DNA of 12,684 bases from Caulobacteraceae bacterium (GTDB lineage Bacteria > Pseudomonadota > Alphaproteobacteria > Caulobacterales > Caulobacteraceae), in assembly GCA_028291305.1 (NCBI GenBank), contig JAQGII010000394.1:1-12684 (forward strand). The letters are read 5' to 3'. The notes beneath the pieces were generated by a model that was not told where the DNA came from, made no database searches, and was given only the letters and a program-made list of their open reading frames with translations. A program made the position numbers and the translations under genes. Positions 7,044 through 12,684 of this stretch are shown here, in pieces. Position 1 is the first letter of the stretch. Each line of letters starts with the position of its first letter.

Positions 7044-7373
7044 ATGCTGCAGCCTGCCGCCCTTTCCCTCGCCCTGGCCTTGGCCCTGGCCCTGTCCTCC
7101 CCCGCCCTGGCCCAGATCGATCCGGCCACCACCGCCATGGCCGCGCATTACGCCAAGGAGGCCCAGACCTGCATGGAGCATTCGGTGACCATGGCGGTGC
7201 GCGCGGGCCAGCGCACCCGGCCGGCGCTGCTGGAAAGCACCACCGCCCGCTGCGGCGGGACCTGGGTGTCGTTCCTGGTCGCCCACGGCGAGCCCCTGCG
7301 CCAGGCGCGGGCGGAGCTGACCGCCATGGCCGACCGGGTGATCGACGCGGCGCTGAAGGGCGGCAAGCGGTGA
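7044..7373 (+). CDS. Small secreted hypothetical protein with two cysteines
   Basis: A 109-residue protein from ATG 7044. Residues 1-23 are a textbook Sec signal peptide (a long Leu/Ala core, then SSPALA before QIDP), so the mature protein is about 86 residues in the periplasm. The mature part is helical in character and has just two cysteines, Cys43 (QTCMEH) and Cys70 (ARCGGTW), which could form one disulfide. I do not recognise the family. It follows DUF2891 by 38 bases and overlaps the next gene as GTGA (7370-7373), so it is probably part of the same operon. No strong ribosome-binding site precedes the ATG. The frame stays open upstream, but that part shadows DUF2891; the signal peptide fixes the start. 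Confidence 0.7.
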   Translation: MLQPAALSLALALALALSSPALAQIDPATTAMAAHYAKEAQTCMEHSVTMAVRAGQRTRPALLESTTARCGGTWVSFLVAHGEPLRQARAELTAMADRVIDAALKGGKR

Positions 7374-7837
7374 CCGCCCCGGCCATCCGCATCTACATCG
7401 ACGCCGACGCCTGCCCGGTGAAGGACGAGATCTACAAGGTCGCGCTGCGCTACGGGCTCAAGACCTTTGTCGTGTCCAACGCCTTCATGATGATCCCGGC
7501 CTCGACCATGATCGAGCGGGTGATCGTCGATGCGGGGCCGGACGTGGCGGACGACTGGATCGCCGAGCATGTCGCGCCGGGCGACGTGGCCGTCACCAAC
7601 GACATCCCCCTGGCCGAGCGGGTGCTGAAGGCCGGCGGCCACGCGGTGGCGCCCAACGGCAAGCCGTTCACCGAGAACTCGATCGGGGCGGCCATCGCCC
7701 AGCGCTCCCTGATGGAACAGCTGCGCGCCACGGGCGATATCCTGGGCGGGCCCAGGCCCTTCGACCGCAACGACCGCTCCCGCTTCCTGCAGACCCTCGA
7801 TGAGATCATCCAGAAGGAGCGCCGCCGCCGTGCCTGA
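7370..7837 (+). CDS. YaiI/YqxD family protein (UPF0178, DUF188)
   Basis: A 155-residue protein of normal family length starting at GTG, overlapping the preceding stop by four bases. The signature YIDADACPVKDEIYKVA is at residues 9-25. Further family segments are VIVDAGPDVADDWIAEHV, VTNDIPLAERVL and GKPFTENSIGAAIAQR. The repeated acidic residues (ADAC, VTND, and the DAGPDVADD stretch) suggest a PIN/NYN-like nuclease fold, so a metal-dependent RNA-processing role is plausible but unproven. It appears to be the last gene of the 4408-7837 operon; a functional link to the permease genes is not obvious. Confidence 0.9.
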   Translation: MTAPAIRIYIDADACPVKDEIYKVALRYGLKTFVVSNAFMMIPASTMIERVIVDAGPDVADDWIAEHVAPGDVAVTNDIPLAERVLKAGGHAVAPNGKPFTENSIGAAIAQRSLMEQLRATGDILGGPRPFDRNDRSRFLQTLDEIIQKERRRRA

Positions 7838-7881
7838 CCCGGCCGGCCTTCCGCCCAACCGGAATGGCTTTCAAAGCCTGT

Positions 7882-7899
7882 GCGGGGGACAAGCCCCGC
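7882..7899. repeat. GC hairpin in the spacer before the TonB-dependent receptor
   Basis: GCGGGG (7882-7887) and CCCCGC (7894-7899) pair around the loop GACAAG. A second small symmetry, GGCT-TTCAA-AGCC, lies just upstream at 7865-7877. The 82-base spacer has no T-run and no obvious sigma-70 boxes. The hairpin could end the preceding operon or sit in the receptor mRNA leader 20 bases before its ATG. Confidence 0.4.
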
Positions 7900-7919
7900 C
7901 CAGGCCCTATGGTGGCCGC

Positions 7920-10028
7920 ATGTCCAGGACGGCGGCGTTGGCCGCGACCCTCATGCTGCTGCCGGCCGCCCGCGCCCTGGCCCAGACCAGCGTGGAGACC
8001 GTGGTCGTCTCGGCCCAGCGCCCGGCGATCCAGAGCACCATCGACGGCACGACCTACGTCGTCTCGTCGGACCTGCAGTCCGAGACCGGCTCGGTGGCCG
8101 ACGTGCTGCGCGGCCTGCCCTCCGTGGACGTCGATGTCGACGGCAACCCCAGCCTGCGCGGCGACTCCAGCGTGCAGATCATGATCAACGGCCGGCCCTC
8201 GCCGATGTTCAGCGGCGCCGACCGCGGAGCGGTGCTGCAGATGCTGGGCGCCGACGCGGTCGACAGCATCGAGGTGATCACCAACCCGTCGGCCCGGTTC
8301 AGCCCGGACGGCTCGGCCGGCATCATCAACATCGTCACCAAGAAGAACTACCGCCCCGGCCCCACCGGCGTGCTGCGCGCCAACCTCGGCTCGGAGGGGC
8401 GCTACAACCTCGGGATCAACGGCGGCTACGGCATGGGCAAGGTGACGGTCTACGGCGGCTTCAACCTGCGCACCGACGGCCGCAAGCGCCGCAGCGACAC
8501 CCTGCGCGCCAACAGCGCCACCGGGGTGACCAGCGAGCAGATCGGGCTGGGGACCACCCAGCGCTCGTCGAAGGGCGGCTATGCGGGGGCCAGCTTCGAG
8601 CTGGGCGAGAAGGACAACCTGGACCTCGACCTGTCCTACCACGACCGCACCGCCCAGCCGCGCAGCTGGGAGCACGCGCTGGCCAGCAGCCCCGTCGGCG
8701 ACTACCGGCGCGTCGGCGGCGGCGGCGAGGGCGGGCTCGACAAGGACATCTCGGCCAAGTACCGCCACAGCTTCGCCGGCGAGGGTCACGAACTCACCAT
8801 CGACGTGCAGCTGAGCCGCGACGACGACAGCGAGCGCCACACCTACCGCAACACCTACCTGCTGCCGCCCGGCCCCGACACCGCCGACGACCAGGTGTCC
8901 GACAGCCGCCATGTGCAGAAGCAGCTGTCCGCGGAATACAAACGGCCCCTGTCCGGCGGGGCCAAGCTGGACGTCGGCTACCAGCTGCAGCGCGACGACT
9001 CCGTCTTCTTCAACGGGGCGGACGCCATCGACCCGGTGTCCGGCGCGCTCACGCCCAACCTGGCCCAGACCAACCGCTTCGCCGTCGGCCAGACCATCCA
9101 CGCCCTGTTCGCCACCTGGCAGCAGCCGGTCGGCAAGCTGACGGTCCTGGCGGGCCTGCGCGTGGAGCAGGTGTCGATCGACACCGACCAGCAGACCTCC
9201 GGCCTGGTGGGCCATTCAGGTTATCTGCGCGCCTATCCGAGCCTGCATCTGGAATATCCGCTGAAGGGGACGCAGACTCTGAAGGCCAGCTACAGCGTGC
9301 GGGCCAACCGGCCGGGGGCCGACGACCTCAACCCCTTCGTGGTGGTGCAGGACGCCTTCAACGAAAGCGCCGGCAACCCGCGCCTGACGCCGCAGATGAC
9401 CCATGCGCTGGAGGCCACTTGGCAGGACTCCGATCCCAAGGCGTCCAGGTCGGTCACCGCCTACTTCCGCCAGACCGAGAACGCGCTGAGCGACGTGACC
9501 CTTCCGGTCGGCCCCACGCTGCTGCTGTCGACCAAGGAGAACCTCGGCCGGATCCGCTCCACGGGGTTCGATTTCGCCGCCAACGGCAAGCCCAGCAAGA
9601 CCTTCAGCTACAGCCTCAACGCCTATGTGTTCGACAACCAGGTCGCCACCGCCAACGAGGGCTTCTCCGGCGCCCGCACCCAGTTCAGCTACAGCGGCAA
9701 GGCCAGCGTCAGCTGGCGCCCGTTCCCCAAGGACCTGCTGCAGCTCAGCGCCAACTATAACGCCCTGCGCCTGATGCCCCAGGGCTACCGGCAGCCCAAC
9801 GCCGGCGCGGACCTGGGTTTTCGGCACGACCTGGGGGCCAGCCTCGCGGCCGTGGTCACGGTGTCGGATGTGTTCAATTCGCGGGGCGAGAAGACGGTGA
9901 TCGAGACGGCCACGGTGCACGACGTCTCCACCCGCACCCAGATCGGCCGCGCGACCTATGTCGGCCTGACCTGGCGGCTCAGCGGCTTCAGGAAGGGCTC
10001 GCAGCAGGACGAGCGGTTCAACTTCTAG
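7920..10028 (+). CDS. TonB-dependent outer-membrane receptor (outer-membrane beta-barrel family)
   Basis: A 702-residue protein from ATG 7920. Residues 1-21 form a signal peptide (cleavage about ALA/QTS), directly followed by a TonB-box-like segment ETVVVSA (26-32). The plug domain spans about 35-142, with VADVLRGLPSVDVDVDG, INGRPSPMF, IEVITNPSARFSPDGSAGIINIVTKKN as landmarks; the rest is an antiparallel barrel ending in Phe (ERFNF). The plug wording matches the family described as outer membrane beta-barrel protein (OMP_b-brl_3 type). There is no N-terminal carboxypeptidase-like or STN domain. It should import a bulky nutrient using TonB/ExbBD energy; no adjacent metabolic gene reveals the substrate. 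The frame is open back to 7800, but that part lacks a signal peptide. Ribosome binding before ATG is weak. Confidence 0.9.
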   Translation: MSRTAALAATLMLLPAARALAQTSVETVVVSAQRPAIQSTIDGTTYVVSSDLQSETGSVADVLRGLPSVDVDVDGNPSLRGDSSVQIMINGRPSPMFSGADRGAVLQMLGADAVDSIEVITNPSARFSPDGSAGIINIVTKKNYRPGPTGVLRANLGSEGRYNLGINGGYGMGKVTVYGGFNLRTDGRKRRSDTLRANSATGVTSEQIGLGTTQRSSKGGYAGASFELGEKDNLDLDLSYHDRTAQPRSWEHALASSPVGDYRRVGGGGEGGLDKDISAKYRHSFAGEGHELTIDVQLSRDDDSERHTYRNTYLLPPGPDTADDQVSDSRHVQKQLSAEYKRPLSGGAKLDVGYQLQRDDSVFFNGADAIDPVSGALTPNLAQTNRFAVGQTIHALFATWQQPVGKLTVLAGLRVEQVSIDTDQQTSGLVGHSGYLRAYPSLHLEYPLKGTQTLKASYSVRANRPGADDLNPFVVVQDAFNESAGNPRLTPQMTHALEATWQDSDPKASRSVTAYFRQTENALSDVTLPVGPTLLLSTKENLGRIRSTGFDFAANGKPSKTFSYSLNAYVFDNQVATANEGFSGARTQFSYSGKASVSWRPFPKDLLQLSANYNALRLMPQGYRQPNAGADLGFRHDLGASLAAVVTVSDVFNSRGEKTVIETATVHDVSTRTQIGRATYVGLTWRLSGFRKGSQQDERFNF

Positions 10029-10564
10029 CCCCGGGGCAGATGGTCCTCGATCTCGCGCGCCCGGCGCAGGTGCTCCTCGACAATCGGCACGGTCTTGGCC
10101 GCCGCCTCGCGGATCACGGGATTGTCGCCGCGCATGGCGTAGCCCTTTATCGTGCCCAGGGCCTTCTCGTGGACCATGATCTGGTCGTGGATGTACTGCC
10201 GGTCGAAGGCGGGCGGCGCAGCGCCCCTCAGCTCGCCCAGCAGCTTGTCGAGGTCGGGCGACAGCGCGGGACCGGGCGCCTCGTGCAGGTGGGCGGCGGC
10301 GACGGCCCGCTTGAGCGCGGCCGTGGTCTTGGCGTGGTTCTTGCTCATCATGCCGCCGAACTGCCGCACCTCCGCGCTCATGGCGCGCCGGGCGGCCACC
10401 TGGCCCGCCTCGCGTTCATAGGTGTCGGTGGTGGAGGCGGCGCGGATGAAGTCGAGGGTCGCCAGGGGCGCCATCGGCATGGCCGGCGGCTGGGCGTGGG
10501 CGGCGGCGGCCAGCACGGCGGCCGTCAGGGTCGCGGCGCCGGCGAGAAGCAAGGGACGAACCAT
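10025..10564 (-). CDS. Periplasmic DUF4142 (ferritin-like fold) protein
   Basis: A 179-residue protein. Residues 1-24 are a signal peptide ending AAAHA before QPPA. The mature part follows the DUF4142 pattern: LDFIRAASTTDTYEREAGQVA, VRQFGGMMSKNHAKTTAAL, DRQYIHDQIMVHEKAL and a late VEEHLRRAREIE helix. These form a four-helix bundle with His77, His132/Glu133 and Glu163-His165 as possible metal ligands. The function is not established; the family is common in envelope and stress gene sets. GGAGAA (10576-10571 on the minus strand) is 6 bases before the ATG. Its TAG stop and that of the receptor share one CTAG. It is divergent from the ElaB-like gene, which has a stress-type promoter. Confidence 0.88.
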   Translation of the reverse strand: MVRPLLLAGAATLTAAVLAAAAHAQPPAMPMAPLATLDFIRAASTTDTYEREAGQVAARRAMSAEVRQFGGMMSKNHAKTTAALKRAVAAAHLHEAPGPALSPDLDKLLGELRGAAPPAFDRQYIHDQIMVHEKALGTIKGYAMRGDNPVIREAAAKTVPIVEEHLRRAREIEDHLPRG

Positions 10565-10597
10565 GGGCCATTCTCCAGCAGAGGTATCGATGGATAA

Positions 10598-10621
10598 GGG
10601 AACAGCAGCGGTTGCGTTCCC
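10598..10621. promoter_or_regulatory. Inverted repeat GGGAAC-N12-GTTCCC in a divergent intergenic region
   Basis: Perfect 6-base arms at 10598-10603 and 10616-10621, separated by 12 bases, lie 34 bases upstream of the DUF4142 start. It could be a dimeric regulator site or a weak leader hairpin. Each arm contains a GGAAC pentamer (one per strand), but neither has a GTT box 16-17 bases downstream, so I do not call them sigma-factor promoters. Confidence 0.3.
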
Positions 10622-10654
10622 AAGGCCAAGCTTGCGCGGCGCCGCGCCGGAGGT

Positions 10655-10680
10655 GGAACGTTGCGGCCGGGGCCGTGTTT
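10655..10680 (+). promoter_or_regulatory. Candidate EcfG/SigT-type general stress promoter
   Basis: GGAAC (10655-10659), a 16-base spacer, then TGTTT (10676-10680). The alphaproteobacterial general-stress sigma factor recognises GGAAC-N16/17-CGTT; this site has a perfect -35 and three of four -10 bases. A transcript start near 10687 would leave a short leader with GGAGG at 10692-10696 and ATG at 10703. The downstream ElaB-like gene is a plausible stress target. Confidence 0.5.
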
Positions 10681-10702
10681 GATCTGGTCTTGGAGGATTG
10701 CC

Positions 10703-11101
10703 ATGACCCCTACCTCAACGATGGACGACCCGCACCCCGGCATGATGGGCGACGGCACCGAGGAGCAGAACCTCGGACAGCGCGGAACCCCCGGCGCCCG
10801 CATCACCGCTGACGAAATCGACGAAGCCTTCAACGGCCAACGCCGCGGCGAGGCGCGCTCCTTCGCGTCCGACGAGCAGTCCGACCGCTGGGCCGCTCTG
10901 AAGGAACACGGCGCGGCCGTCCGCGACCATGTCGCCAACTCCGCCGAAGCCGTCCGCGACTGGGCCGCCGCCCAGGCGCAGATCGCCAAGCAGACCGCCG
11001 CCGACAAGCCCGTGCTGGTGGTCTCGCTGTCGGCCGGAACCGCCCTGGCCATCGGCCTCGCGGTCGGTTTCGTGCTGGGCCGCGCCAGCAACGACTACTA
11101 G
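10703..11101 (+). CDS. Small ElaB/YqjD-like C-terminally anchored membrane protein
   Basis: A 132-residue protein from ATG 10703, with GGAGG at 10692-10696 six bases upstream. Residues 1-60 are polar and probably disordered. Residues 60-100 form an amphipathic, Ala-rich helix that may coil (WAALKEHGAAVRDHVANSAEAV). Residues 103-126 form one membrane segment containing Gly118, Gly122 and Gly126 as a glycine zipper, followed by the short tail RASNDY. This resembles the ElaB/YqjD/DUF883 class, inner-membrane proteins that bind ribosomes in stationary-phase E. coli. Family membership is by architecture, not a diagnostic motif. A GGAAC-type promoter upstream suggests stress induction. An upstream extension in frame to 10661 has no support. 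Confidence 0.72.
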   Translation: MTPTSTMDDPHPGMMGDGTEEQNLGQRGTPGARITADEIDEAFNGQRRGEARSFASDEQSDRWAALKEHGAAVRDHVANSAEAVRDWAAAQAQIAKQTAADKPVLVVSLSAGTALAIGLAVGFVLGRASNDY

Positions 11102-11157
11102 AGGCGTCGGAGATCGGAGGAGGAGTGGTCGCCTGGCGGTCCCCCTCCTCCCGCCTC
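11101..11157. terminator. Nested inverted repeat between convergent stops, candidate bidirectional terminator
   Basis: Outer arms GAGGCG (11101-11106) and CGCCTC (11152-11157) enclose inner arms GGAGGAGG (11116-11123) and CCTCCTCC (11144-11151). The structure occupies the whole gap between the ElaB-like stop and the aminotransferase stop (11158-11160). No T-run is present on either strand, so termination is inferred from symmetry and position. Confidence 0.4.
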
Positions 11158-12399
11158 CTACGACAGCTGCGGGAACTGCGTCTGCGCCCCGGCGGCCACC
11201 GCCGTCAGCGGAGCGCCCTTGGCCGCGGCCAGGGCGTGGTCGTCCATCACCGCCTTGAAGGCGATCTTGAACTTGGCCATCTCCTCGGGCGTACCCACCG
11301 AGATGCGCACCGCCGTGGGCCAGATCGGCCAAGTGCGGCCGATCCACACGTTCTTGGCCTTCATCGCCTTGATCACCGAGGCGCCGACGTGGCCCGTCTC
11401 GATCATCATGCAGTTGGTCTGCGGATCGCCGTAGACGTTGTAGCGGTTGGCCTTCAGCCAGGCGACGGTGTCGCGCCGGGTGTCGCCGATCAGCTTCTTG
11501 CGGTTGGGCACCAGGGTCTCGTCGAGCAGCGACATGCGCGCCGCGGTGGAGCCGGTGATCGGCATGGCGTTCTGGCCGAACGGCTGCAGCTTGGCCAGCA
11601 GGTCGGGCCGCCCCGCGGCCAGGCCGCAGCGGATGCCGGCCATGCCGTAGATCTTGGAGAAGGTGCGCAGGACGATCAGGTCCTTGTCGGCGGCCACCAT
11701 GTCCAGCACGTCCTGGGCGTCCGACAGGTGGATATAGGCCTCGTCCACCAGCAAGATCGATCCCGCGGGCTTGTTATCCAGCGCCCACAGGATGTCCGCC
11801 TTGGCGGTGACGGTGCCGGTGGGGTTGTTGGGGTTGCAGACGTAGATGACCCCGGCGTTGGGGTCGGCGGCGACCATGGCCTTGAGGTCGTGGGCGTAGT
11901 CCTTGGTCAGGGGAACCTTGACGATCCTGGCCTTAGTGGTCTGGGCCGCCACCATGCCCGCCTCGTAGGACGGATCGGCGGTGACGAAGCTGCGGGTCGG
12001 CGAGGTGAAGGCCAGCACCGAATAGTGCAGCGGCTCGGACGAGCCGGCGTAGACCTCCACATGGCTTTCCTTCAGCCCGTGCTGCATGGCGAAGGTGGCC
12101 TTCAGCTTGGCGGTCTCGCCGAACAGGTCGTAGCGACCGCCCATCGGCGCGATGTTGGCGATGGCCTCGCAGGCCGCCTTGCAGGGCCCCAGCGGATTCT
12201 CGTTGGCGTTGATCAGCACGGCGTCGGCCGGGGGCAGGTCGATGCCCTGGCCGTGCAGGGCCATGCCGCCCTTCACAGGCGCGTCGGCCGCACGGGCGAA
12301 GTGCGCCTCGGTCAGGATGGGCGCGGCGGCGGCCAGGGCGGCCCCACGCAGGAACAGGCGCCGGCCGATCGATCCGGCTTGGGTGTCGGGATTACGCAT
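11158..12399 (-). CDS. Tat-exported HisC-like PLP-dependent aminotransferase (class I/II)
   Basis: A 413-residue protein from ATG 12399, with GGAGG (12409-12405 on the minus strand) five bases upstream. The N-terminus is a twin-arginine signal: GRRLFLRG (Arg13, Arg14), hydrophobic core 19-29, cleavage probably near ARA (37). The enzyme domain follows the histidinol-phosphate aminotransferase pattern: INANENPLGP (63-72), GSSEPLHY (119-126), CNPNNPTGT (188-196), VDEAY (218-222), the Schiff-base lysine Lys249 in RTFSKIYGMAGIRCG, and the carboxylate-binding Arg365 in AVRISVG. All expected catalytic residues are present, so it should be active. Export by Tat fits a protein that folds around PLP in the cytoplasm. 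Its substrate is unknown, and biosynthetic histidine formation is unlikely in the periplasm. An in-frame extension to 12669 is rejected. Confidence 0.88.
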   Translation of the reverse strand: MRNPDTQAGSIGRRLFLRGAALAAAAPILTEAHFARAADAPVKGGMALHGQGIDLPPADAVLINANENPLGPCKAACEAIANIAPMGGRYDLFGETAKLKATFAMQHGLKESHVEVYAGSSEPLHYSVLAFTSPTRSFVTADPSYEAGMVAAQTTKARIVKVPLTKDYAHDLKAMVAADPNAGVIYVCNPNNPTGTVTAKADILWALDNKPAGSILLVDEAYIHLSDAQDVLDMVAADKDLIVLRTFSKIYGMAGIRCGLAAGRPDLLAKLQPFGQNAMPITGSTAARMSLLDETLVPNRKKLIGDTRRDTVAWLKANRYNVYGDPQTNCMMIETGHVGASVIKAMKAKNVWIGRTWPIWPTAVRISVGTPEEMAKFKIAFKAVMDDHALAAAKGAPLTAVAAGAQTQFPQLS

Positions 12400-12420
12400 G
12401 GGGTCCTCCAACCGGGTGAC

Positions 12421-12441
12421 CGCGCGCCCCGTCGGCGCGCG
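12421..12441. repeat. Perfect 8-base GC hairpin in the aminotransferase leader
   Basis: CGCGCGCC (12421-12428) and GGCGCGCG (12434-12441) pair around CCGTC. On the minus strand it stands 11 bases before the aminotransferase Shine-Dalgarno and would form a very stable mRNA structure. A second weaker stem (CGCCCG/CGGGCG, 12464-12483) lies further upstream. Whether they control translation or are by-products of GC content is unknown. Confidence 0.4.
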
Positions 12442-12500
12442 ACTGCAGGGACTACCCGAGGATCGCCCGGCGGCCGGCGGGCGCAACCAAAGCTCGCCGG

Positions 12501-12545
12501 TCAGGCGACGATTGGCCCGGATGCACAAGGGTTGCTCAGGCGACG
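12501..12545. repeat. Direct repeat TCAGGCGACG in the divergent intergenic region
   Basis: TCAGGCGACG occurs at 12501-12510 and again at 12536-12545, 35 bases apart start to start. The spacing lies in the 229-base region between two divergent Tat-signal genes, so it could be a pair of regulator sites. Only two copies are present and chance is not excluded. Confidence 0.3.
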
Positions 12546-12574
12546 GCGGTTTCGGCGGCGCCGCGGGCGGTCGC

Positions 12575-12600
12575 GGAACTCCGCCGATCGCCTCCGGGTT
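12575..12600 (+). promoter_or_regulatory. Candidate GGAAC-type (EcfG/SigT-like) promoter
   Basis: GGAAC (12575-12579), 17 bases, then GGTT (12597-12600), compared with the consensus GGAAC-N16/17-CGTT (three of four -10 bases). The start point would fall near 12607, just before GGAGG (12619-12623) and ATG 12629. The -10 box overlaps an inverted repeat TTGTC-AGCC-GACAA (12599-12612), which could be an operator. Confidence 0.35.
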
Positions 12601-12612
12601 GTCAGCCGACAA
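12599..12612. promoter_or_regulatory. Inverted repeat TTGTC-N4-GACAA before the right-edge gene
   Basis: Five-base arms at 12599-12603 and 12608-12612 flank AGCC; allowing one bulged A, the stem extends to GGTT/AACC (12597-12615). It covers the expected transcription start of the gene at 12629 and is a candidate operator or leader stem. Confidence 0.3.
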
Positions 12613-12628
12613 ACCGTTGGAGGCGCCC

Positions 12629-12684
12629 ATGGACGACCCGCTTGACCCTCGAGGCCCGAGCCGGCGCAACCTGCTGGGCGGCGC
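12629..12684 (+). CDS. N-terminal fragment of a Tat-signal protein, cut by the window end
   Basis: ATG 12629 has a strong ribosome-binding site, GGAGG at 12619-12623, five bases upstream. The visible 18 residues, MDDPLDPRGPSRRNLLGG, contain a twin-arginine motif SRRNLL, so the product is probably exported folded through Tat. Nothing of the mature protein is visible, so no function can be given. It is divergent from the Tat-exported aminotransferase, sharing a 229-base regulatory region, which suggests but does not prove joint function. Confidence 0.65.
   Translation, partial: MDDPLDPRGPSRRNLLGG

Noticed and set aside
7071..7094. Tandem hexamer-like repeat (GCCCTG, four imperfect units)
   Set aside because: It encodes alternating Leu-Ala in the signal-peptide core of the small secreted protein and needs no other explanation.
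7806..9215. Long 469-codon open frame on the minus strand
   Set aside because: It lies antisense to the TonB-dependent receptor, whose signal peptide, plug and barrel are clear. The minus translation is low-complexity Gly/Ala/Val/His/Gln, typical of antisense frames in GC-rich DNA.
7880..9760. 626-codon plus-strand frame overlapping the receptor
   Set aside because: It is a different phase of the receptor gene with Arg/Pro/Gln-rich composition, an out-of-frame artefact of high GC.
11125..12645. 506-codon open frame on the plus strand
   Set aside because: It is antisense to the Tat aminotransferase, which has all catalytic motifs. The plus translation has no recognisable domain.
12400..12669. 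N-terminal extension of the aminotransferase by 90 codons
   Set aside because: The extension is Pro/Arg/Ser-rich, would bury the Tat signal inside the protein, and ATG 12399 has a strong GGAGG site.
1..12684. CRISPR, tRNA/rRNA genes, insertion sequences, prophage or toxin-antitoxin loci
   Set aside because: No repeat-spacer pattern, cloverleaf-like segment, transposase motif, terminal inverted repeat with target duplication or recognisable toxin/antitoxin was seen on either strand by reading.

Overview
The window is a gene-dense, very GC-rich (by eye near 70%) bacterial chromosome segment. Gene content, GTG/TTG starts and short ATGA/GTGA overlaps fit an alphaproteobacterium. Close similarity in style to Caulobacter/Phenylobacterium genes suggests Caulobacteraceae, but this is inference from family resemblance, not a database match. 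I see no tRNA, rRNA, CRISPR array, transposase or phage gene, and base composition looks uniform.

Layout. (1) 113-1799 (+): two ribosomal-RNA modification genes in tandem, an RsmC/RlmG-type methyltransferase and the pseudouridine synthase RsuA, closed by a hairpin that exactly fills the space before the convergent gene. (2) 1824-2555 (-): an N-formylglutamate amidohydrolase-family enzyme. (3) 2597-4370 (+): two consecutive transglutaminase-like (COG1305-type) genes. The first is split by an in-frame TAA and called a pseudogene; the second has Ser at the usual catalytic His position. (4) 4408-7837 (+): a probable five-gene operon with overlapping or closely spaced genes: DUF969 and DUF979 membrane proteins (a probable two-subunit permease), a DUF2891 protein, a small secreted two-cysteine protein and a YaiI/YqxD (UPF0178) protein. 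(5) 7920-10028 (+): a TonB-dependent outer-membrane receptor. Its stop codon interlocks, within a CTAG tetranucleotide, with the stop of (6) a convergent periplasmic DUF4142 protein (10025-10564, -). (7) 10703-11101 (+): a small membrane-anchored ElaB/YqjD-like protein behind a candidate GGAAC-type (EcfG/SigT general stress) promoter. (8) 11158-12399 (-): a HisC-like PLP aminotransferase carrying a Tat export signal, divergent from (9) a second Tat-signal gene that starts at 12629 and runs off the window.

The least characterised system is the DUF969-DUF979-DUF2891 cassette. To my knowledge the DUF969/DUF979 pair often sits beside pyrrolidone-carboxylate peptidase (pcp); here no pcp is present and DUF2891 is the coupled soluble partner. 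The DUF4142, ElaB-like and Tat genes at the right end look like envelope/stress functions, supported by two GGAAC-type promoter candidates. No intergenic gap exceeds 300 bases; the largest are 12400-12628 and 10565-10702.
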